The notes under the pieces are model-generated. The model worked only from the letters and a program-made list of their open reading frames with translations, was not told the DNA's origin and did no database searches. Below, in pieces: positions 1-5,147 of a DNA stretch of 8,157 nucleotides; within the stretch, counting starts at the first letter, position 1; the number at the start of each line of letters is the position of its first letter. Made by a program: the position numbers and the translations under genes. This DNA comes from an uncultured Clostridia bacterium (GTDB lineage: Bacteria > Bacillota > Clostridia > Peptostreptococcales > Acidaminobacteraceae): assembly GCA_937880545.1 (NCBI GenBank), contig CALFKA010000104.1, forward strand, positions 1-8,157, read 5' to 3'.

Positions 1-106
1 CCTCTTTCTTTCACTGGTAACTTAACGATGTGCTAAAGAAAGTGTAGCAGATCCAGTGCTGGCTTACCGCAAAAAGCAGATCACTCTAACCGTTACTACG
101 TCCACG
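1..106 (+). ncRNA. 3' part of omega RNA (HEARO RNA) of IscB, 5' part outside window
   Basis: IscB nucleases use an RNA of roughly 200 nt or more encoded just upstream of the protein; it was first described as HEARO RNA. The 119 bases before iscB are densely self-complementary. Positions 4-11 (CTTTCTTT) pair with 35-42 (AAAGAAAG) over 8 bp, and 12-17 (CACTGG) pair with 53-58 (CCAGTG) over 6 bp. These two helices cross, so together they form a pseudoknot, in line with the known pseudoknotted fold of omega RNAs. Competing pairings also exist: GGTAA 16-20 with TTACC 64-68, GTAAC 17-21 with GTTAC 92-96, and GCTA 32-35 with TAGC 45-48. The guide and 5' scaffold lie before the window. The 3' limit is placed before the iscB ribosome binding site but could extend into it. 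Assignment rests on position and pairing, not on a covariance model. Confidence 0.55.
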
Positions 107-119
107 AAAGGAGTCGCCG

Positions 120-1361
120 ATGGCTATTGTATATGTTATATCGAAAGACGGTCAGCCTCTGATGCCGACCAGGCGTTTTGGCAAAGTTCGCCGTTGGCTC
201 CGAGATGGACAGGCCAAGGTCGTACGGCGCACGCCGTTTACGATTCAGCTCCTGTTTGACACAGGATCCGAGACGCAAGATATCACCTTAGGGGTGGACT
301 CTGGATCGAAGACGATCGGGTTATCCGCCACGACCGAGACCCACGAAGTGTTCCGCTCAGAAGTTGAGCTCCGAACCGACATCGTCGACAAGCTCGCCAC
401 CCGAAGACAGTACCGCCGGGAGCGAAGAAGTCGCCTACGTTACCGCCCGGCTCGGTTTGATAACCGCAAAGCCACAAAGAAGCCGGGGTGGCTGGCACCC
501 AGCATTCGCCATAAGATCGAATCTCACTTATCAGCCATTGCGATGATCCATAAGATTTTACCGATCACTCATACGGTGATCGAGGTGGCATCGTTTGATA
601 TCCAAAAGATCCGTGACCCGGAGATCGCTGGCACGGACTATCAGCAAGGGGAGCAGCTCGGGTTCTGGAATGTTCGGGAGTATGTGCTCTTTCGTGACGG
701 ACACACTTGTCAGCACTGTCGGGGGAAGTCCAAGGATCCGATCCTGAACGTCCACCATATCGAGTCCCGAAAGACCGGCGGAGATGCGCCGAATAACCTG
801 ATCACCCTGTGCGAGACCTGTCACAACAAGCACCACAAAGAGGGGTTGAAGCTTCAAATCAAACGAGGCCCATCCTTCCGGGACGCCGCCTTTATGGGGA
901 TCATGCGCTGGTCGGTTTATCGTGAGCTGAAGGAGATTTACCCGAACGTCTCGTTGACCTACGGTTATCTCACGAAGAATACGCGCATCCGGGCAGGCCT
1001 GGAGAAGACCCACGCCACCGACGCCTACTGTATCACAGGGAACCTTCAGGCCAAGCGGTTGACGAGCTACATCCTCCAGAAGAAGGTCCGCTGTCATAAC
1101 CGACAACTCCACAAGGCGAACTTCTTAAAGGGCCACCGCAAGAAGGCCAACCAGGCACCGAAGTGGGTCAAAGGGTTTCAGCTCTTCGACCGGGTGCGCT
1201 ATCAGGGAGAGGACTATTTCGTCTTTGGACGACGTCAGACCGGTTATTTTGATATCCGAACACTCCAAGGAGAGCGGGTCAACAAAGGCTCTGTCTCCTA
1301 CAAGAAACTACAGAAGCTTGACCACCGCAGCGGGGTGCTGATGCGGGTTCTCGCGGTCTAA
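120..1361 (+). CDS. iscB: IscB RNA-guided RuvC/HNH endonuclease
   Basis: The 413-residue protein has the full IscB domain order. An N-terminal PLMP domain (PLMP at residues 13-16, then an Arg/Lys-rich stretch) is followed by RuvC-I GVDSGSK with catalytic Asp60, an Arg-rich bridge helix at about 91-117, and RuvC-II VIEVASFDIQ with Glu155. The HNH domain at about 185-242 has Cys197/Cys200 and Cys231/Cys234 as metal ligands, the VHHI motif with probable catalytic His213, and Asn226. RuvC-III KTHATDA supplies His298 and Asp301, and a basic C-terminal domain follows that should contact RNA or the target-adjacent motif. All expected catalytic residues are present, so the protein is predicted active as a nuclease that cuts both strands of a DNA matched by the omega RNA guide. 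Length is typical of compact IscBs. The start is supported by AAAGGAG at 107-113, six bases upstream. No frameshift is seen. IscB is normally carried by IS200/IS605-like elements, and the downstream hairpin agrees. Confidence 0.95.
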   Translation: MAIVYVISKDGQPLMPTRRFGKVRRWLRDGQAKVVRRTPFTIQLLFDTGSETQDITLGVDSGSKTIGLSATTETHEVFRSEVELRTDIVDKLATRRQYRRERRSRLRYRPARFDNRKATKKPGWLAPSIRHKIESHLSAIAMIHKILPITHTVIEVASFDIQKIRDPEIAGTDYQQGEQLGFWNVREYVLFRDGHTCQHCRGKSKDPILNVHHIESRKTGGDAPNNLITLCETCHNKHHKEGLKLQIKRGPSFRDAAFMGIMRWSVYRELKEIYPNVSLTYGYLTKNTRIRAGLEKTHATDAYCITGNLQAKRLTSYILQKKVRCHNRQLHKANFLKGHRKKANQAPKWVKGFQLFDRVRYQGEDYFVFGRRQTGYFDIRTLQGERVNKGSVSYKKLQKLDHRSGVLMRVLAV

Positions 1362-1375
1362 GAGGAAGGAGGGCG

Positions 1376-1418
1376 GGCAATTCCTCCCCCACTTATAGAA
1401 GCTGGGGGTATCCTTGCC
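1376..1418 (+). repeat. Right-end imperfect hairpin of the IscB element
   Basis: An outer stem GGCAA (1376-1380) / TTGCC (1414-1418) encloses an inner stem CCCCCA (1386-1391) / TGGGGG (1403-1408). The inner stem continues as CTT/AAG with one bulged C and closes on a four-base loop. Subterminal imperfect hairpins read as single strands by TnpA are characteristic of IS200/IS605-type ends. A competing pairing exists between GAGGAA (1362-1367) and TTCCTC (1381-1386). It could also act as a transcript 3' end structure, but no U-tract follows, so an element end is preferred. Confidence 0.65.
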
Positions 1419-1420
1419 TA

Positions 1421-1854
1421 ATATTTGATGAAATATGATAACTTATTGTGTCCTGGCTTTTCCATTGGTTCATCTTCACAAACCGCCTCTCTCTTGTTGT
1501 CATACGAGTAAGCAAAACGAAATCATATATAACAAACACAATGAAGCCTCGCAGTTGCAGCTGCGGGGTTTTGCTGTCGGTTTGGGGGATGACAACGCTC
1601 TCATATACCACAAGTAAAGATGCGCTTTTTGTTCAAGGGAACTATCGACCATATAAGAATTCTTGATATACAAAGTGCATCATATGTGCGGTTTGACGGA
1701 AGAATCACACGAGAAATTCATTCAAGAACACCCTTCAAAGTGAACAGACGAAAACCCCGTGATTCGCCAGCGTTGGCAGAAAATATTATAGCCGGGCTCA
1801 CCTCAGAAAAGAGTGTTTTCTGAACGGTGATTTTGCTGAACGACGATACAGGGC
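1421..1854. other. Gene-poor AT-rich stretch with no supported coding region
   Basis: No open reading frame here combines a ribosome binding site with recognisable protein sequence. The frames present on both strands are short and of odd composition. The stretch holds the orphan hairpin described separately and a perfect 8-bp inverted repeat at 1803-1823 (TCAGAAAA / TTTTCTGA around a five-base loop). It also holds a short frame ending at 1743 whose last 19 codons (from an ATG at 1684) read as a plausible protein tail, MCGLTEESHEKFIQEHPSK, but lack a Shine-Dalgarno. It may be debris of a gene disrupted before or during insertion of the IscB element, but nothing proves this. Confidence 0.5.
1544..1572 (+). 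terminator. Orphan intrinsic terminator-like hairpin
   Basis: CCTCGCAG (1547-1554) pairs with CTGCGGGG (1561-1568) around a six-base loop, with one T-G wobble. The stem can be extended by A/G-T pairs at its base and is followed by TTTT. It resembles a rho-independent terminator reading rightward. It lies about 125 bases beyond the IscB element end, with no intact gene directly before it. It may end iscB transcription, or be the original terminator of a gene now separated or lost upstream of the insertion. Confidence 0.5.
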
Positions 1855-1882
1855 TTTACAAAATAATGGAATGCGTTATACT
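1855..1882 (+). promoter_or_regulatory. Sigma-70/A-type promoter for the FMN riboswitch-ribU transcript
   Basis: A -35 box TTTACA (1855-1860) is separated by 16 bases from a -10 box TATACT (1877-1882). Each box matches its consensus in five of six positions. It ends 15 bases before the aptamer, so transcription would begin around 1889 and include the whole riboswitch, as required for its function. Confidence 0.7.
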
Positions 1883-1897
1883 AGTGTCAAGTGAATA

Positions 1898-2009
1898 CAT
1901 TCTTCAGGGCAGGGTGAAATTCCCGACCGGCGGTAAAGTCCGCGAGCGCTCCGGCGCTGAATTGGTGAAATTCCAATACCGACAGTACAGTCTGGATGAG
2001 AGAAGATGC
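1898..2009 (+). promoter_or_regulatory. FMN riboswitch (RFN element) aptamer
   Basis: The conserved RFN blocks are directly readable: GGGCAGGGTGAAATTCCCGA from 1907, then ACCGGCGGTAAAGTCCGCGA, a short variable hairpin AGCGC (1945-1949) / GCGCT (1954-1958), a stem ATTGG (1961-1965) / CCAAT (1973-1977), and ACCGACAGTACAGTCTGGAT with GAGAGAAG closing the P1 stem. P1 pairs the CATTCTTC region (1898-1905, one bulge) with GAAGATG (2002-2008). FMN riboswitches bind flavin mononucleotide and control riboflavin synthesis or uptake genes. The variable stem is short and otherwise nothing is missing. Together with the terminator just downstream it should switch off ribU when FMN is abundant. Confidence 0.95.
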
Positions 2010-2031
2010 AGCATATTTAAGCATATTTTTC

Positions 2032-2061
2032 ATTGCCTGAAGAAGTTTTCGGGCAATTTTT
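2032..2061 (+). terminator. Riboswitch expression platform: intrinsic terminator
   Basis: ATTGCCTGAA (2032-2041) pairs with TTCGGGCAAT (2048-2057) over 10 bp with one T-G wobble and a six-base loop, followed by a T-tract. It lies between the aptamer and the ribU ribosome binding site. Its 5' arm and loop, CCTGAAGAA (2036-2044), are exactly complementary to TTCTTCAGG (1900-1908) in the 5' strand of aptamer P1. Ligand-free RNA could therefore form a long-range antiterminator, while FMN-stabilised P1 would free the terminator. Confidence 0.88.
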
Positions 2062-2080
2062 AATTTTATGGAGGCATTAC

Positions 2081-2743
2081 ATGCTTAGAACACAGCGGAC
2101 AAAACAACTGACGACTTTGGCTATGATGGCAGCTATGGCTTTTATCGTGACATTCGTTTCAAAAGGCTTTCCTAACATGGTTCTCTTTCTGAGCTATGAC
2201 CCCAAGGATATCATCTTAGCAATTACGGGCTTTATTTATGGTCCTTTCTCGGCCTTTCTTGTGTCCTTTCTCGTCTCGCTTCTCGAGATGTTTACACTCA
2301 GCAAAACAGGCATCATCGGCTTTTTCATGAACGTCTTGGCAAGTATGGCGTTTGTCGCCCCGGCTGCCCTGATTTACAAAAAGAATCGAACGTTAAAAGG
2401 AGCCGTCTACGGTCTCGTACTCGGTGTATTCTTCATGACAGGTGTCATGATACTTTGGAACTACATCATTACTCCCTACTACATGGGGGTCCCCCGCGAA
2501 CAGGTGGTAGGGCTTCTCATCCCTGCGATCCTCCCCTTCAACCTCATCAAAGGAGCTCTGAATGCGGCACTGACGATGATCATCTACAAACCGGTCGTCG
2601 ACATCCTTCGAAAGACCCATCTCATTCCACAACTCCAACGTGGAGCAGAAGAGACCCATTCCCGAACAGGGATCTTCCTCGTCTCTCTTCTTGTCATTGC
2701 GACCAGCATCCTCGTGGTAATGATTATCCAAGGGAAATTCTAA
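2081..2743 (+). CDS. ribU: ECF transporter S component, riboflavin-specific (RibU-like)
   Basis: A 220-residue integral membrane protein of the ECF-transporter substrate-binding (S) family. It begins with a short basic N-terminus and an Ala/Met-rich first helix (about 10-28; MMAAMAF resembles the small-residue surface that contacts EcfT). The family-like core YDPKDIILAITGFIYGP (about 39-55) and TGIIGFFMNVLASMAF (about 76-91) follows, then helices at about 107-131 and 143-173. A seventh hydrophobic segment at about 197-216 goes beyond the six helices of characterised RibU. The substrate call rests mainly on the FMN riboswitch directly upstream. Other S components share the fold, so sequence alone would give only 'ECF S component'. 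It needs an EcfA/EcfA'/EcfT module, not encoded here. The ATG at 2081 follows GGAG (2071-2074) at good spacing. An in-frame TTG at 2033 lies inside the terminator stem and is rejected as start. Confidence 0.85.
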   Translation: MLRTQRTKQLTTLAMMAAMAFIVTFVSKGFPNMVLFLSYDPKDIILAITGFIYGPFSAFLVSFLVSLLEMFTLSKTGIIGFFMNVLASMAFVAPAALIYKKNRTLKGAVYGLVLGVFFMTGVMILWNYIITPYYMGVPREQVVGLLIPAILPFNLIKGALNAALTMIIYKPVVDILRKTHLIPQLQRGAEETHSRTGIFLVSLLVIATSILVVMIIQGKF

Positions 2744-2747
2744 AAAT

Positions 2748-2801
2748 AAAAAAGCCTGCACCGGCAGTATCTTCGTAGGATACTACCGGTCAGGCTTTTT
2801 T
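2748..2801. terminator. Bidirectional intrinsic terminator between ribU and the activator gene
   Basis: A long hairpin is flanked by A6 on the left and T6 on the right: AAAAAAGCCTG pairs with CAGGCTTTTTT, then CCGG with CCGG, then AGTATC (2766-2771) with GATACT (2779-2784) around a seven-base loop, with small internal mismatches. The A- and T-tracts allow it to end transcription from both converging genes. Confidence 0.9.
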
Positions 2802-2826
2802 CTTGTTCCTCTTTAAATTTCGAGAT

Positions 2827-4845
2827 CTAATCTCCTGCACTTATCAAAAACTCCAGCCCCTCTTCGGTCAACTCCCACTCCAGTGTCTCTGGATTCTTGC
2901 GGACGAAGTGCAATTCACGGATCAGTTCGAGTTTCTTTCTGATGGCATATTCTGTGACATCCATGCCGCTTTCTTTTGCGAGTTTTCTGAACCAGCGTCT
3001 ACCCTTCATTCCCCTTAGCTGAATGGTACTGAGAAGCAGTATGAGAAGCTCTTTCTCCGTCTCAAGAAATCCATAAGAAGCCGAAGGTTCTTCCGGCTTT
3101 CGACTCACTTTGTCGATTAGATTTAAGAGATATGGTGGCAGATCTTCCAGCTTCAGTATATCTGAACCCATAAAGCCCATGTATTCGATGACATTGATGA
3201 GCTCCCGGATATTTCCCGGCCAGGTATAATTCACAAGAAACTTTCTGAGGCCCTCGGAGAGCATCTTGTTCTCCAGCTGATTCTTACGAAGTACATCATC
3301 GACCAGAATCGGGATATCCATCTGTCGCTTGCGAAGCGCTGGCACTTCCAGTGGCAATGCATTCAGTCGGTAGAAAAGGTCTTTTCGAAATTTCCCCTCC
3401 TCGGAGAGTGCGTATAGATCACGGTTTGTCGCCGCAATAAATCGCACATTGACGGGAATCACTTGAGTGCTTCCGATGCGCATGATCTCCCCTTCCTGCA
3501 GTGTGCGGAGGAGCTTTGTCTGGACTTGAGGAGGCGTCTCACCGATCTCATCGAGAAACAGCGTGCCTTGGTCGGCAGACTCAATCAAGCCGATCTTGCC
3601 TTCTTTTCTTGCACCGGTAAAAGCACCTGACTCATAGCCAAAGAGTTCACTCTCAATCAGCTCTGCCGGAAGAGAGGAGATATTGATGGCGATGAAAGAC
3701 TGATCCGACCGGGAGGAGGCATTATGGATAGACTGCGCAAAGAGTTCTTTGCCCGCCCCTGTCTCACCGGTGATCAACACGTTCTTATCCACCCCGGCGA
3801 TTCTTCGAGCTTGTTCAATACTTTTATTGAGCGCCGGGCTTTTCCCTAAGATATCCTCAAAATGATATCTCGCAAAATGCCCGTGTGACTGATGGGATGC
3901 GTTGTCTTTTTCAGAGACTCTTTCCTTTAGAGATACGAGGATCTCTCCCCTATCGATAGTGGGATCCCCATAGATTGTCGCTTCAAAGTTTTTTCCCTCT
4001 ATACTCCATCTGGCTTCTCTTTTGTGTAGTCCTTGTATATCAAATTTCTCTCGAGGAAGCTTTTCCATGTCTGTCTGTACATGCTCCTGCACTTGTTCAA
4101 AAAAGGATTCTGACTTAACAAGAAGTCGCTTTGCCTCCTGATTGAGTTCCCGAAGATGGAGTCCTTCTCCCAGGAGAAAATTCGCTCCTTGTGTCATCTC
4201 CAAAAGGGAGCGGCTGATCTTTCTCTGGTGGCTGTCAAGGGAAAACATGTGAATGATGCTCTCAGGAAGGATGACGACGTCTTTCGAATGCGCCAAAATC
4301 CTGTTGAGCATCAGCTCTGTATCACACCCCAACATCTGTATCACCTGAAGAAGACTGCCGACGCTGTAAGGTCGCCAACCGATATCGATGATTTCAAGAT
4401 CTGTGGGTGGAATGTAGAAACGCTGACCGGGCGTGACGATCACATCTGCTTTAGAAATGGCATCACTTTCCGGTCCTCCCGGAATATACTCCAGATGGTC
4501 CAGTCCCAACTGGCGCAAAAAGTAAATCAGGTCAAGAGAATAGTAGCCGGTACTACTGATAATCAGCACTTTTGTCCCTGTAGGGATACCGTAAAGTCTC
4601 AGCCAGGCGTCCCTGCGGATCGTGTGGACCACCCGGAAGACTTCGCCTTTTTGCTTTTGATCTTTTAGATAGCGGTTCATCAGCTGAGAGGTGACGAGCG
4701 TCAGATCGGCATCGGGATAGTCCACCATGCCGTCTTTGATACTGAAGCCTCGAAAATGGATATCAGCGGGAAAAAAGTCGGATAGAAAACTCTGATAGTA
4801 GTCACAGGAAAACTGATCCAGCGTAATGATGTTGACGTGTTTCAA
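2827..4845 (-). CDS. Sigma-54-dependent transcriptional activator (AAA+ enhancer-binding protein) with winged-helix-like C-terminus
   Basis: A 672-residue bacterial enhancer-binding protein. Residues 1 to about 180 form an alpha/beta sensory region I do not recognise, with Rossmann-like segments such as TKVLIISSTG at 91-100 and ADVIVTPG at 133-140. Residues of about 215-310 look PAS-like. The AAA+ domain at about 328-570 has Walker A GETGAGKE (360-367), the sigma-54 contact loop GAFTGA (407-412), Walker B GTLFLDEIG (427-435), ATNRD (472-476), arginine-finger region FRKDLFYRLN (486-495) and WPGNIREL (542-549). All core motifs are intact, so it should use ATP to open sigma-54 promoters. The C-terminus (about 592-672) lacks a clear Fis-type helix-turn-helix and reads as a winged helix ending WELTEEGLEFL. 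The start is TTG, supported by GGAGGAG four bases upstream (complement of 4850-4856); the next Met is residue 40 and would cut into the domain. It is divergent from the MFS gene. The ligand and target genes are unknown. Confidence 0.9.
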   Translation of the reverse strand: MKHVNIITLDQFSCDYYQSFLSDFFPADIHFRGFSIKDGMVDYPDADLTLVTSQLMNRYLKDQKQKGEVFRVVHTIRRDAWLRLYGIPTGTKVLIISSTGYYSLDLIYFLRQLGLDHLEYIPGGPESDAISKADVIVTPGQRFYIPPTDLEIIDIGWRPYSVGSLLQVIQMLGCDTELMLNRILAHSKDVVILPESIIHMFSLDSHQRKISRSLLEMTQGANFLLGEGLHLRELNQEAKRLLVKSESFFEQVQEHVQTDMEKLPREKFDIQGLHKREARWSIEGKNFEATIYGDPTIDRGEILVSLKERVSEKDNASHQSHGHFARYHFEDILGKSPALNKSIEQARRIAGVDKNVLITGETGAGKELFAQSIHNASSRSDQSFIAINISSLPAELIESELFGYESGAFTGARKEGKIGLIESADQGTLFLDEIGETPPQVQTKLLRTLQEGEIMRIGSTQVIPVNVRFIAATNRDLYALSEEGKFRKDLFYRLNALPLEVPALRKRQMDIPILVDDVLRKNQLENKMLSEGLRKFLVNYTWPGNIRELINVIEYMGFMGSDILKLEDLPPYLLNLIDKVSRKPEEPSASYGFLETEKELLILLLSTIQLRGMKGRRWFRKLAKESGMDVTEYAIRKKLELIRELHFVRKNPETLEWELTEEGLEFLISAGD

Positions 4846-4955
4846 CGATCTCCTCCAGTCGGATCGGGGATGGGGTCCTATCAGAACTGTGCTGCAGAGG
4901 GCCTGGGGAGCCAGGCTCGATACAACATGGGGAGTCCCAGTTCCTCCTCATCATA
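4846..4955 (-). promoter_or_regulatory. Candidate promoter and structured 5' leader of the activator gene
   Basis: Reading the minus strand, a -10-like TATGAT lies at complement 4950-4955, with no good -35 box. The roughly 90-base leader can fold. GAACTG (complement 4938-4943) pairs with CAGTTC (complement 4884-4889), enclosing a GC-rich hairpin (complement 4899-4918, 8 positions with one A-C mismatch). Just before the gene, CGATC (complement 4862-4866) can pair with GATCG (complement 4846-4850), placing the GGAGGAG ribosome binding site mostly in the loop. No known riboswitch class was recognised. Confidence 0.4.
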
Positions 4956-5147
4956 ACATAGAAAAAGCCGGTTTTTGCAGGAAAGTTCACAATTTCACCC
5001 TATCTTCCCCCGTTTTTCACCCGCAACAGAAACCTTCTATAAATGACACTATTAATTCTCGGTTAACTTTTAATATTTACTCTAAAGTAGATGGAAAAAA
5101 AGCGGACTTGAGATACAATGAGGATATAAACGATAAAGGAATCATTC
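4956..5147 (+). promoter_or_regulatory. Divergent intergenic region with weak candidate promoter for the MFS gene
   Basis: This AT-rich stretch holds no gene. A -10-like TACAAT at 5114-5119 lies upstream of the MFS start, but the sequence 17 bases before it (ATGGAA, 5091-5096) is a poor -35. The ribosome binding site AAAGGA (5135-5140) is seven bases from the ATG. I looked for a sigma-54 -24/-12 element (GG-N10-GC) on both strands and found none convincing. Confidence 0.35.

Larger units (their letters stand above)
1..1420 (+). mobile_element. IscB-bearing IS200/IS605-type (ISC) element, left end outside window
   Basis: Three parts support a mobile unit: a structured RNA region upstream, an intact iscB, and an imperfect hairpin 15 bases after the iscB stop that resembles the right end of IS200/IS605-superfamily elements. 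No Y1 transposase (TnpA) is present between the RNA and the right end, so the copy looks non-autonomous and would need a TnpA supplied in trans. The left end, the guide part of the RNA and the insertion junction lie before position 1 and cannot be seen. The right boundary is set approximately, just after the hairpin. By eye the iscB region is richer in G+C than the AT-rich stretch that follows, which fits an acquired element. Target-site duplications are not expected for this superfamily, so none were sought. Confidence 0.6.

Noticed and set aside
1..119. CRISPR-like repeats near the Cas9-related gene
   Set aside because: Only one 8-base direct repeat is present; IscB uses a single omega RNA, and no repeat-spacer array is visible anywhere in the window.
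558..1112. 184-codon minus-strand open frame inside iscB
   Set aside because: It is antisense to a gene with complete IscB motifs, has no ribosome binding site I can see and no recognisable protein features.
1620..1823. 67-codon plus-strand open frame in the gene-poor stretch
   Set aside because: There is no ribosome binding site before the ATG, no family resemblance, and a mixed composition; kept only as possible debris.
2033..2080. Upstream TTG start extending ribU by 16 residues
   Set aside because: The TTG lies in the stem of the riboswitch terminator; the ATG at 2081 has a proper ribosome binding site and begins the natural S-component N-terminus.
4156..4668. 170-codon plus-strand open frame inside the sigma-54 activator gene
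   Set aside because: It is antisense to a well-supported gene and its composition shows no protein family character.
4862..4925. Possible sigma-54 -24/-12 element (TGGC ... TGCA on the minus strand)
   Set aside because: The spacing between the GG and GC dinucleotides is 15 bases, not the required 10.
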